From JAPHSX01 sp039714395 (GTDB lineage Bacteria; Pseudomonadota; Gammaproteobacteria; Thiohalomonadales; Thiohalomonadaceae), in NCBI GenBank assembly GCA_039714395.1, contig JBDLJH010000017.1:12368-76367 (forward strand): a DNA stretch of 64,000 bases, read 5' to 3'. Position numbers and translations under genes: made by a program. The notes below the pieces were generated by a model. The model saw nothing but the letters and a program-made list of their open reading frames with translations, did no database searches and was not told where the DNA came from. Positions 52,452 through 61,029 of the stretch are shown piece after piece (positions within the stretch are counted from its first letter, which is position 1; the number at the start of each line of letters is the position of its first letter).

Positions 52452-54290
52452 ATGCCTGTAAAGTTACTGTTTTTTCTGTTGCTCTGTTGCGTGGCCGCCC
52501 CCAGCAGCGCAGACAGCCCGTTACGCGATCACTACTCTGCCTACCTGGCGATGCATGCCGATGATGCGGTGCAATGGCAGCTATGGGATAAAGAACTACT
52601 GGCTCGTGCTGAGCACGAACAGAAACTGATCTTCATCTCCAGTGGCTATTTTTCCTGTCACTGGTGTCACGTCATGCAGCGTGAGAGCTTTAACCACGAA
52701 GTGATCGCCAGCCTGCTCAATAGCGGATTTATCACGGTGAAGCTGGATCGTGAGCTCAATCCTGAACTCGATGCCCACCTTATAGAATTTGTTGAGAAGA
52801 CGCGTGGTGTTGCCGGCTGGCCATTAAATGTCTTTCTTACCCCGCAGGGTCATCCGCTGATTGGCAGCGGCTACCTTCCCGCCGATGAGTTTCTTGCGCT
52901 GATCAAGCGCCTGCAGGTGCGTTGGGAGAATGAGGGTAGCGGGCTTGCACGCCTGGCAGCGGAAGCCGCTGAGAAACTGGAGCACGAGCTGCCAGTTGCC
53001 CCTACTTTATCGCGGCATGAGATGGTGAGTGCGTTGCAGCAGTCCCTGCTTGAAACACTGTTTTTTCAGGCAGACTTGCTGGCCGGCGGCGTTGGTGATG
53101 GTGCGAAGTTTTCTCGGGTACCGTTGCTACAGTCACTTATGTCACTGCCTGCTGAAGGGGAATTGGATGAGTTTCTACAGCTGACCCTGATGCAGATGGC
53201 CGATAATGGTCTGCGCGATCATATTGGCGGCGGCTTCTTTCGCTATACCGTAGACCCTGCCTGGCAGCAGCCCCACTTTGAAAAGATGCTCTATGATAAC
53301 GCCCAGCTTGCCACTCTTTTTCTTGCTGCGGCACAGCGTTACCACAGTGATAAGTGGCGACGGGTGGGAATGGATACGCTGGATGCGGTATTGCGTGATT
53401 TCTCCCATAGCGGAGGTGGTTACGTCACCAGTCTTTCTGCCCTGGATGCCCGGGGGGAGGAGGGTGGCTATTACCTGTTGAACCGGCAGGAGGTTGATGA
53501 TTTGTTATCTTTAGCTGAGCGCCGTGTATTTGACCTTGCCTGGCGTCTACAGGGCAGTGATGGCTGGCCTGGTGAGTTACCACTTTCTGTTATGGATGCA
53601 ACGACGCTGGCCGAAACCTTGCATCTACCGTTGGCCGAAGCGGAACAATGGATGGCAAATATCCGTGGCACCTTGCTACAGCAGCGTGACAGGCGTGCAT
53701 TGCCGCGTGATGAGAAGCGTCTGGCCGGTTGGAATGGTCTGATGCTCTCTGCCCTTGCCCGAGGTGTTGAGGCGGCAGGTACAGAGGGGGATGCCTATCG
53801 CAAAGCGGGTGAGGCATTGCAGCGTTATCTTCAGTCGCTGTGGGATGGTGAGCAGCTTTGGCGGCTGCGTGGTGCCGATGGAGCGGGGCTGGTGGCGGCG
53901 ACCCTGGAAGATTATGCCTATGTGGCACAGGGTCTTTTCGACTGGTCTGAGGCGGTGAATGATAGTGTCTCCCAGCGTCTCGCTGCACGCCTGACGGGTG
54001 AGGCCTTCTATCGTTTCTTTCGTGATGGCAGCTGGCAGGCAGCTAGTGATACCTCGTCATTATTGCCCTCACAGCGTTTACTGAAAGGTGGGGCACTCCC
54101 TTCTGCTGCAGTGATAGTGGCACGTCTGGGGCGCCGATTTGGTGCAGCATCACCGCTGATTCCGCGTCAGGTGGTTTCTGTATTGTTTGCTGACCCGCAG
54201 GGACTGTTACAGAGTCCGCTCGATTACCCCGGTTACATCGCCGAGATCCAGCAACTGGAGAGACGTGCGAGTCGACTCAGCCTCGAATGA
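52452..54290 (+). CDS. Secreted DUF255 thioredoxin-like protein (YyaL/SSP411 type)
   Basis: This 612-residue protein has a signal peptide (about residues 1-20, ending APSSA). An N-terminal thioredoxin-like domain carries the CxxC site in FSCHWCHVMQRESF near residue 72. A long alpha/alpha-toroid domain similar to glycosidase and cellobiose-epimerase folds follows (GGGFFRYTVDP, KMLYDNAQL, LAGWNGLMLSALARG). Homologues are usually cytoplasmic and of unknown function, so the signal peptide is notable. Its stop overlaps the end of the convergent RND gene by 14 bases. Confidence 0.85.
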   Translation: MPVKLLFFLLLCCVAAPSSADSPLRDHYSAYLAMHADDAVQWQLWDKELLARAEHEQKLIFISSGYFSCHWCHVMQRESFNHEVIASLLNSGFITVKLDRELNPELDAHLIEFVEKTRGVAGWPLNVFLTPQGHPLIGSGYLPADEFLALIKRLQVRWENEGSGLARLAAEAAEKLEHELPVAPTLSRHEMVSALQQSLLETLFFQADLLAGGVGDGAKFSRVPLLQSLMSLPAEGELDEFLQLTLMQMADNGLRDHIGGGFFRYTVDPAWQQPHFEKMLYDNAQLATLFLAAAQRYHSDKWRRVGMDTLDAVLRDFSHSGGGYVTSLSALDARGEEGGYYLLNRQEVDDLLSLAERRVFDLAWRLQGSDGWPGELPLSVMDATTLAETLHLPLAEAEQWMANIRGTLLQQRDRRALPRDEKRLAGWNGLMLSALARGVEAAGTEGDAYRKAGEALQRYLQSLWDGEQLWRLRGADGAGLVAATLEDYAYVAQGLFDWSEAVNDSVSQRLAARLTGEAFYRFFRDGSWQAASDTSSLLPSQRLLKGGALPSAAVIVARLGRRFGAASPLIPRQVVSVLFADPQGLLQSPLDYPGYIAEIQQLERRASRLSLE

Positions 54291-57200
54291 GGCGATAGAG
54301 CAGGGGGATCAGCAGCAGTGTTACCAGCAGTGACATGCTCAGTCCGTAGATCAGAGTGATAGCCAGTGGCTGTAGCATTTCCGCCCCTTCTCCCCAGCTA
54401 AGGGCCAGCGGTAACATGCCGCAGACGGTGGTCAGCGTGGTCATCAGTATGGGACGCAGACGCAGTCGTGCACCTTCCAGCACGGCCTCATCTAATGTTA
54501 AGCCTGAGGCGCGCGCCAGGTCGAAATACTCAACCAGAATAATGGCATTATTGACCACGATCCCGGCCAGCATGATCATCCCCAGCCACACCGGCATGGA
54601 GAGTGGCAGTTCGTTAATACTCAGGCCCAGGCCGACACCGACCGCCGCAAAGGGAACCCCCAGTATGATCACCAGCGGATTGCGTAGCGATTCGTACTGC
54701 ACAGCCATCACTACGAATACCAGGAACAGGGCCAGTCCTAATAGTAACTGGCTAGCTTGTTTGCCCTGTTGCAGGGTCTCGTATTCGCCGCCATCGTAAA
54801 GGGTGTAGCCAGGGGGTAACTCGAAGCTGGCAGTACGTTTACGTATTTCACGGTAGACCTCGCCGAAACTTAGCTCGCCAGATAGCGAAGCACTTACCTC
54901 GACGATACGTCGCTGACGATCTCGGCGGATTTCAGCCGGGGCGGCAATTAGCGTTACTTTGGCCACCTCAGCAAGACGAACAGACTGCCCACTGTCAGCG
55001 TGCAGGATTAGCTGCTCCAGTGCCAAAGGGCTATCGGTTTCGTAGTAGGGGAGGCGCAGGCGGATGTCGTAGGCGCGATCCCCCTCAAGGTAGTCGCTAA
55101 TGGTCTCTCCGGTTAAGGCCAGACGAAGGGTGCGTCCCAGGGCCTGTGCATCAATCCCGAGGGTGGCGGCCCGCTGCCGGTCGATACGAATGCTCAGCTC
55201 CTGGCGCAGCTCCTCTGCGGAGTGCTCCAGATTGCGCAGTCCCGGTGTGCCGCGTAGTTGGGCGATGAGTTTGTCACCCCTTTGTTGCAACACTTCAAGC
55301 TCCGGGCCCTGTATACGCAGGCTGATGTCATCGTCACCGCCCCCCATGTTGATACCGCGAATACCTCGGGTGCGCATACGCACTTTGAGTCCGACAATAG
55401 ACTCGGCCGCGATACGCTTTTGCATCCGTGCAATCCACTCATCACTACTGGTATTGCGCTGATCACGGGGAGTTAGTTGCACCGTGATCGAACTTCGATT
55501 GGTGCTTTCACGTTCGGTACGCCCGAAGATGAAGCCGCCAACAAGACTAAATACATTCTCTACTTCAGGCTGCGCCTGTAGTAACTCCTCAATACGGCGC
55601 ACATGGCTGTCCATTTCACTAAGTGGCGTCCCCGGTTCGGTGGAAAGACTAATGGAGACCTCTCCGCTGTCCATGCTGGGCAGGAAGGTTTCGCGGGCAG
55701 AGCTAAATTGCATGATGCTGAAGGCAAGACCACCGAGCAGGAGGGTAACCAGTAAAAGCTGTGCCACACGGTAGTGTAGTAGTCGACTAAGTATCGCACC
55801 GTAGCCAGTTTGTAGCCGAGTGATAAGGTGACTCATACTGCGGCTAATCAGGCCGGGATTACCAAGTTTCAGCTGTACCGCCCAGGCGGGTACCAGAGTA
55901 AGTGCCACTACCATGGAGGCGAGTATCGCCGCGGAGATGGTAAAGATAAGTTCACGAAACAGCAGTCCGATCAGGCCACCGATGAAGAGGAAGGGGAGGA
56001 TGGCGGCAAGATTGGTGGTGGTGGCGGCGACGATGGCACTATTAATTTCGCGTGCCGCTTCGGTTCCCGCCTCGGTACGAACCTCTCCGGCCAATTGGTG
56101 ACGTTGTATGTTTTCCAGCATCACGATGGTGTTATCGACCAGCATGCCCACCCCCAGTGCCAGGCCACCCAGGGTCATGATGTTGAAGGTGAGTCCCCCC
56201 AGCCCCATCAGGGCAAAGGTGACCATCACCGCCAGCGGGATGGCACTGCCGATGATCAGGGTGCGTCGCAGATCACCGAGAAACAGGAACACCACCAGCA
56301 TCGCCAGCATGGTGCCGCTGAGGGCCGCCAGGGTGGCATTGTTGAGGGCGTTGCGCACATAGATCGATTGATCGGAGACGGTGCGGATGGTGATCCCCGG
56401 TGGAATCAATTTTTGCTCCTGCAGCTGGGCCAGGCGCTGCTTGACCGCATCGACCACCTCCACGGTGTTGGCGCTGGGCTGTTTCTGTAGCGATACCTTG
56501 ACCCCAGGGGTGCCATCAAGACGCACCTTGATGCGCTCATCGCTGTGACCATCACTAACGCGGGCCAACTCCTCCAGGGCAATATTACCCCCGTCAGGGA
56601 GGGGCACGGGAAAGTGGCGGATCGCCTCAATGCTCTCAAAGCGTGCCGAGGTACGGGTGTTGAGATCACGCTGAGTGGTGGTCAGGCGCCCGGCGGGCAG
56701 CTCCTGATTGGCACGATGTAGTGTGTCGATCAGGTCATCTAATTTTATTCCAAGGGCGGTGAGCCGGTGTTGATCCGGCTCGATCAGGATCTCGCGCACT
56801 ACCCCGCCACCCACTTCCACCGCGGCCACCCCTGGTAGATTAAGAAATTGTTTGGAGAAGTCGTAATCAACCCAGTCACGCAGTCTCACCGCCTTCATAT
56901 TCTCGGCACTGATGACGAACTCGGCGATGGGTATCTGGGAGGGGTCGCGTTTGTATATTACGGGTGGCTGAATGGTGTCGGGGAGAAACCGCTTGGCGCG
57001 ATCAAGGCGGGTACTGGCGTCGCGTAGTGCCAGGTCGATGTCATGGCCGTAAGCAAAGCTGAGGTCAACACTACTGCCCCCCTCGCTACTGCGTGACTGT
57101 ATCGAGATCGCCCCCTCGGTGATCGCCAGCTGCTCCTCCAACTGACGGGTTACCCGATCCTCCATAATGCCGGCAGGGACACCGGGGTCGAGGATACGTA

Positions 57201-57366
57201 CACGGACATCGGGGTAGATCAGATGCGGTAACAGGTCGACCGAGAGACGGGCCATGGCAAAGAGGCCCAGCACCACGGCCGCCAGAGCGATCATGCTGAC
57301 GCCGACAGGGTGACGAATAGACCAGGCGGCGAGGCCACCGCCGTGCAGTGTCGGGCGAAGGCTCAT
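54277..57366 (-). CDS. RND efflux pump inner-membrane transporter
   Basis: This 1029-residue protein has the duplicated RND architecture: 12 membrane helices and two large periplasmic loops. It starts AAWSIRHPVGVSMIAL and has the GGLALGVGMLVDNTIV helix-4 segment with proton-relay Asp residues, plus a matching helix near the end. It is of the AcrB/HAE1 type, so export of hydrophobic compounds is likely; the substrates are unknown. The ATG overlaps the adaptor stop (ATGA). No outer-membrane channel gene is adjacent. Confidence 0.93.
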   Translation of the reverse strand: MSLRPTLHGGGLAAWSIRHPVGVSMIALAAVVLGLFAMARLSVDLLPHLIYPDVRVRILDPGVPAGIMEDRVTRQLEEQLAITEGAISIQSRSSEGGSSVDLSFAYGHDIDLALRDASTRLDRAKRFLPDTIQPPVIYKRDPSQIPIAEFVISAENMKAVRLRDWVDYDFSKQFLNLPGVAAVEVGGGVVREILIEPDQHRLTALGIKLDDLIDTLHRANQELPAGRLTTTQRDLNTRTSARFESIEAIRHFPVPLPDGGNIALEELARVSDGHSDERIKVRLDGTPGVKVSLQKQPSANTVEVVDAVKQRLAQLQEQKLIPPGITIRTVSDQSIYVRNALNNATLAALSGTMLAMLVVFLFLGDLRRTLIIGSAIPLAVMVTFALMGLGGLTFNIMTLGGLALGVGMLVDNTIVMLENIQRHQLAGEVRTEAGTEAAREINSAIVAATTTNLAAILPFLFIGGLIGLLFRELIFTISAAILASMVVALTLVPAWAVQLKLGNPGLISRSMSHLITRLQTGYGAILSRLLHYRVAQLLLVTLLLGGLAFSIMQFSSARETFLPSMDSGEVSISLSTEPGTPLSEMDSHVRRIEELLQAQPEVENVFSLVGGFIFGRTERESTNRSSITVQLTPRDQRNTSSDEWIARMQKRIAAESIVGLKVRMRTRGIRGINMGGGDDDISLRIQGPELEVLQQRGDKLIAQLRGTPGLRNLEHSAEELRQELSIRIDRQRAATLGIDAQALGRTLRLALTGETISDYLEGDRAYDIRLRLPYYETDSPLALEQLILHADSGQSVRLAEVAKVTLIAAPAEIRRDRQRRIVEVSASLSGELSFGEVYREIRKRTASFELPPGYTLYDGGEYETLQQGKQASQLLLGLALFLVFVVMAVQYESLRNPLVIILGVPFAAVGVGLGLSINELPLSMPVWLGMIMLAGIVVNNAIILVEYFDLARASGLTLDEAVLEGARLRLRPILMTTLTTVCGMLPLALSWGEGAEMLQPLAITLIYGLSMSLLVTLLLIPLLYRLIRG

Positions 57367-58409
57367 GGCGTGGTCTTATCGTCCGCCAGCTTTACCGTGT
57401 TCCCTTCGCTAAGGCCGAGAAAGCCTCGGGTAACGATGCGTTCGCCTGCGATCAGGCCATCGGTTATTTCCACCTGCTGATCGAAATGGAGGCCACTGAT
57501 GATGGCACGGCGTTCGACTTTATTGTCTTTGTTGATGATGAATAAAAATTCACCAAGGGTGTCGCGGCGAAGGGCATTGTGAGGTACCAGCAGGCGGTTG
57601 CTGCTGCTCAGTAGTAGCTGCACTCGGCAGAACTGACCTGGTCGTGCCCCGGCTGGAGGCGGGTTAAGCATTACCTCTATGGTGCCCTGATGGCTGGTCT
57701 GGTCGACCACGGGATGGATGCGTTCAAGCGTACCACTGAACTGTTGTGAACCCAGGGCATCGATGGACAGGGATATCTTGTCACCCACCTGCAAGCCCGC
57801 CAGTACCATCTCTGATAGCTTTAGTTCTGTATAGAGACTGCGGGTATCGATGAGGGTAAGTACGTGATGATAGCGAGGCAAGGAGTCGCCGGGCTCGGCC
57901 AGGCGTTCACTGATGAGGCCGGAGAAGGGGGCGAGGAGGCGGGAATGTTGCAGGTGAATTTTTAACTCCTCCTCATCCGCACGAGCTATATCCAGAGCCG
58001 TGACGGCACGGGCCAGTTCATCTTCGGCGACCAGTTTACTATTATGCAGGCGCCTGATGCGTTTTAAATCCTGTTCTGCCTGGTGGCGCTGTGCCTGACT
58101 CTTCCTTAGTTGTGAGCGTAGCAGTGTGTCGTCTAACTGAACCAGCAACTCTCCCTTTTCTACACGATCTCCCTCATGGTAAGGCAGTTTCAGCAGTCGT
58201 CCCTCCTGCTGCAAAGAGAGGTGCACTTCCCGGTGAGGTCGCAGGCTGCCATTACGCTCGATGGTGCGGGTAATATCACCACGTTGCACAACAGCCGTTT
58301 CCACTACAACAGCACGTTTACCGTGTGGTGGTTTGCCACTGTTGGCAGGGGGGCTGTCGCAGGCAGAAAGTGCTAGTAGGCAGCAGAGTAGTAAATATCG
58401 TTTTTTCAT
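57363..58409 (-). CDS. RND pump periplasmic adaptor lipoprotein
   Basis: This 348-residue membrane-fusion protein has a lipoprotein signal with an LSACDS lipobox. The lipoyl halves (GSLRPHREVHLSL and SRLLAPFSGLISERL), a helical hairpin (about residues 95-160) and a beta-barrel domain follow. It links the RND transporter to an outer-membrane channel. The ATG at 58409 gives a clean lipoprotein signal; a longer in-frame reading to 58577 does not. It is the first gene of the two-gene pump operon. Confidence 0.92.
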   Translation of the reverse strand: MKKRYLLLCCLLALSACDSPPANSGKPPHGKRAVVVETAVVQRGDITRTIERNGSLRPHREVHLSLQQEGRLLKLPYHEGDRVEKGELLVQLDDTLLRSQLRKSQAQRHQAEQDLKRIRRLHNSKLVAEDELARAVTALDIARADEEELKIHLQHSRLLAPFSGLISERLAEPGDSLPRYHHVLTLIDTRSLYTELKLSEMVLAGLQVGDKISLSIDALGSQQFSGTLERIHPVVDQTSHQGTIEVMLNPPPAGARPGQFCRVQLLLSSSNRLLVPHNALRRDTLGEFLFIINKDNKVERRAIISGLHFDQQVEITDGLIAGERIVTRGFLGLSEGNTVKLADDKTTP

Positions 58410-58565
58410 AAATTTTGTGAAGGTTGTGAGATGAAAGTTTACATTACTTACGATGCTACGGTGAGAATTCAATCTTGTTAGTAAAACATTAGAACATGGT
58501 AATAATTTTATGATACTTGCCATAGGAAGGCGAAAAAGGCAAGCTGTCCCTAAACATAAGGTGCA

Positions 58566-58577
58566 GTGCAATTGCAC
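58566..58577. promoter_or_regulatory. Palindrome in a divergent promoter region
   Basis: The perfect 12-base palindrome GTGCAATTGCAC lies between the divergent pump operon and the PhnD-like gene. It could be an operator, but no regulator gene is adjacent and only one copy is seen. Confidence 0.25.
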
Positions 58578-58625
58578 GGAACACCATCACAATACCGAGT
58601 TAAAGAGGAAAGGGGGTTGGTCGAT

Positions 58626-59453
58626 ATGCGAGTTTATGCACGTTTTATCGTAGCACTACTATTTTTGTTAACCACAGCCACTTATGCGGCAGATGATGAG
58701 ATCATCTTCTCCACTGCACCGACGCACTCCAAAGAGGAGACCCTCAAGCTTTATACGCCGTTGATGAACTACCTGACAAAGGTTACCGGCAAGAAGTTTG
58801 TGATTAAGCCTGCAGCCAACTTTATCGAGTACTCAGTGCGTATGCGTCTGGATAAATATGACATGCTCTTCGATGGCCCTCATCTGACGGGCTGGCGTAT
58901 GGTCAATATGGATCACACCCCTATTGTTCGTTTTCCCGGTACCATTCGTATTGTAGTCGCGGCAGACAAGGAGTCGAGTCTTAATTCACTTAAGGATCTA
59001 GAAGGTGGTTACGCCAGGGTTTGTGCATTCGCTTCGCCCAATATGTTGACCATGGCCTTTCTTTCCTATTACCCCAACCCGGTGCAACAGCCTCGCCTGA
59101 TCCGTACTCAGGGCTTTAAAGAGTTGGTTAGCTGTTTGAAGAGCAATCGCGGACAGGCAGCAGTGCTACGTGACAAACTTTGGGGAAAGATAAAGGATGA
59201 AGATAAGGCTGAGATGAAATTGATTGCTTCTCCCAAGCGCGGCTACCCGGAGCGTACCTTTAGTGTCAGCCCCAGGGTTAGCGAGCCACTACGCAAGCAG
59301 ATCGCTGAGGCGATGTTGAGTGAGGAAGGACTCAAGGCGAGTAAGGCACTGAGGACCCGCTTTAAGAAGAAGAGTCTGCTTGCTGCCAAACCGGTAGATT
59401 ATAAGGGGCTGGACCAGCTGTTGAACCCGGTATGGGGTTTCCATAGCCGCTAG
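58626..59453 (+). CDS. PhnD-like periplasmic substrate-binding protein
   Basis: This 275-residue protein has a signal peptide (about residues 1-22, ending TYAAD) and a type II periplasmic binding fold of the phosphate/phosphonate PhnD class. It shows YTPLMNYLTKVTGKKFVIKPA, YDMLFDGPHLTGWRM and AAVLRDKLWGK. No permease or ATPase gene is adjacent, so it may be a sensor partner rather than a transporter subunit. The ATG at 58626 has GGGGG nine bases upstream. A strong terminator follows. Confidence 0.8.
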   Translation: MRVYARFIVALLFLLTTATYAADDEIIFSTAPTHSKEETLKLYTPLMNYLTKVTGKKFVIKPAANFIEYSVRMRLDKYDMLFDGPHLTGWRMVNMDHTPIVRFPGTIRIVVAADKESSLNSLKDLEGGYARVCAFASPNMLTMAFLSYYPNPVQQPRLIRTQGFKELVSCLKSNRGQAAVLRDKLWGKIKDEDKAEMKLIASPKRGYPERTFSVSPRVSEPLRKQIAEAMLSEEGLKASKALRTRFKKKSLLAAKPVDYKGLDQLLNPVWGFHSR

Positions 59454-59473
59454 TTGCTCTATGATTAATGAGA

Positions 59474-59503
59474 AAGGCACACTTTTTAGGTGTGCTTTTT
59501 TTT
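59474..59503 (+). terminator. Intrinsic terminator of the PhnD-like gene
   Basis: GCACAC and GTGTGC form the stem around a TTTTTAG loop, followed by eight T residues. It starts about 20 bases after the stop codon. Confidence 0.88.
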
Positions 59504-59552
59504 GCCTGTACTATGCTGAAAATAGCTTCTATAAGCGTTGCGGGGATGTTCG

Positions 59553-59876
59553 ATGCGACAGATAGTTATTCTATTTACTATTACACTGGGCTTTACGGGT
59601 TTTGCTTATGCCGACTGTTTTGATGCAGTACAGGTGGGCGATCCTGGTTTTGTGGTGATCGAGAAATGTGGCGAGCCGCAACGGCGTGAGCGTGATGAAT
59701 ATGCGCGAAGCAGTTCGGTTGAAGTCGTGCGTGGTGGTGAGGTCGGTACTCAGAGGCCAGTACAACCGCTGTTGATAGAGCGCTGGTATTACGATACCAG
59801 CCTTAATGCCGCCACTGCGATAAGCCTGGAGGATGGCGGCGTTTCAAAAAAAAAGCGTCTTATCAGGAAGCGGTAA
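59553..59876 (+). CDS. DUF2845-like secreted protein with A9 slippery run
   Basis: This 107-residue protein has a signal peptide (about residues 1-20, ending FAYAD) and a DUF2845-like domain: DCFDAVQVGDPGFVVIEKCGEP, then LLIERWYYD. Function unknown. Near the end the gene has nine A in a row (59846-59854) followed by G, giving the slippery heptamer A_AAA_AAG. The zero frame stops 21 bases after the heptamer. A -1 shift would instead add 42 residues, starting ASYQEAVNFALGSS, to a stop at 59981-59983. The site may be programmed, a slippage hotspot, a real indel or a sequence error. ATG at 59553 has a GGGG upstream. Confidence 0.65.
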   Translation: MRQIVILFTITLGFTGFAYADCFDAVQVGDPGFVVIEKCGEPQRRERDEYARSSSVEVVRGGEVGTQRPVQPLLIERWYYDTSLNAATAISLEDGGVSKKKRLIRKR

Positions 59877-60137
59877 ATTTTGCACTGGGATCCTCGCTAA
59901 TTTATGCAGGGCCGGGTCTGACTTCATACTCCAGTTTTTATGATCACTATGATGATGTGTTAGTTGATCTCTTTGTAGCGTGATGTATTGCAGCCGTGTC
60001 ACCGAGTCCATTTCAGACTCCTACAGTAATAGTCCGGCCAGGCATCTTCATGCCATGAAAGTTTGTAACGTGATAGTGCTAAATTCATAGTGTGTAGGTG
60101 AGAATAATTAAAGATAAAACAGTGTATGGGAGGTGAC

Positions 60138-60425
60138 ATGGTTCTGCTAAAGCGACTGGTGCTGGATATTCTTAAGCCGCACCACCCCAACGCCCTTGAG
60201 TTCAGTCGGGTGCTGGCCGAGCAGGGCAGGCACAGGGTCAGTTTAACGGTGCTGGAGATGGATGATAAGACCGAGACCCTGCAGGTGGAGATTGAAGGTG
60301 AGAATATCGACTTTGATCGTATCCAGACGGCCATCACTGAGTTTGGTGCCTCTCTGCACAGCATTGATGAGGTGGTGGTGGAGGGGGATAGTGGTTCTGC
60401 CGGTGAGAGTGAGGCGGCAGGGTGA
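60138..60425 (+). CDS. DUF211 protein
   Basis: This 95-residue soluble protein matches DUF211, a small ferredoxin-like fold best known from archaea. It begins with a LLKRLVLDILKPHHP strand, and contains VSLTVLEMDDKTETLQVEIEGENIDF and FGASLHSIDEVV. GGGAGGTG five bases upstream decides for the ATG at 60138 over the ATG at 60126. It is followed in order by a VIT-like membrane gene and a P-type ATPase gene on the same strand, probably one operon. Function unknown; a metal-linked regulatory or binding role is inferred from context. Confidence 0.8.
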   Translation: MVLLKRLVLDILKPHHPNALEFSRVLAEQGRHRVSLTVLEMDDKTETLQVEIEGENIDFDRIQTAITEFGASLHSIDEVVVEGDSGSAGESEAAG

Positions 60426-60439
60426 GTGCCTAAGCGCTG

Positions 60440-61021
60440 ATGCCGATGACAGGGTTCAGACAACGCCACCTATGGCTGCAACTGTTGCACTCACGTGCCA
60501 TCATTCGGCGTTATTTTGTGGTCAATGGTTTCGATGGGGCACTTACCATGCTCGGCCTCGTTACTGGCTTCTATTTTACTGGCAGCACGGAACTGAACGT
60601 GGTCATTGGAGCCTGTCTTGGGGCCGCGATCGCCCTGGGTGTTAGCGGATTGACCAGCGCTTACCTGAGTGAGATTGCTGAACGCCGACGTTCGCTCGCT
60701 GAGCTGGAGGGGGCGATGGTTACCGATCTCTCGAACAGTGCCCATGCCAGCGCGGCCAGATTAATGCCGTGGGTTATCGCTCTGGTCAATGGCGTTGCAC
60801 CGCTATCTTTCTCCCTGATTATTATTACCCCGCTGTGGCTGGCCCGTGCTGGAACTGCTCTACCATGGGCGCCACTTCCGACATCGATCGCTACGGCCTT
60901 TCTCTGCATCTTTGGTCTGGGAGTTTTTCTCGGGCGTGTTGGTGGCACCTCGTGGTTGTGGAGCGGCATCAAGTCGCTGCTGATTGCCGGGGCTACTGTG
61001 TTGATTATCCTGCTTCTCTAG
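60440..61021 (+). CDS. VIT1/CCC1-like membrane protein
   Basis: This 193-residue protein has five membrane helices and resembles vacuolar-iron-transporter-like proteins. Helix 1 reads YFVVNGFDGALTMLGLVTGF, helix 2 ACLGAAIALGVSGLTSAYLSE, followed by an EIAERRRSLAELEGAM loop with conserved acidic residues. Family members move Fe2+ or Mn2+ out of the cytoplasm. It lies 14 bases after the DUF211 gene and eight bases before the ATPase gene. The specific metal is not known. Confidence 0.7.
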   Translation: MPMTGFRQRHLWLQLLHSRAIIRRYFVVNGFDGALTMLGLVTGFYFTGSTELNVVIGACLGAAIALGVSGLTSAYLSEIAERRRSLAELEGAMVTDLSNSAHASAARLMPWVIALVNGVAPLSFSLIIITPLWLARAGTALPWAPLPTSIATAFLCIFGLGVFLGRVGGTSWLWSGIKSLLIAGATVLIILLL

Positions 61022-61029
61022 CCTTGAAT

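Noticed and set aside
55828..56490. Open frame of 220 codons antisense to the RND transporter gene
   Set aside because: Low-complexity His/Gln/Gly-rich translation typical of a shadow of a membrane-protein gene.
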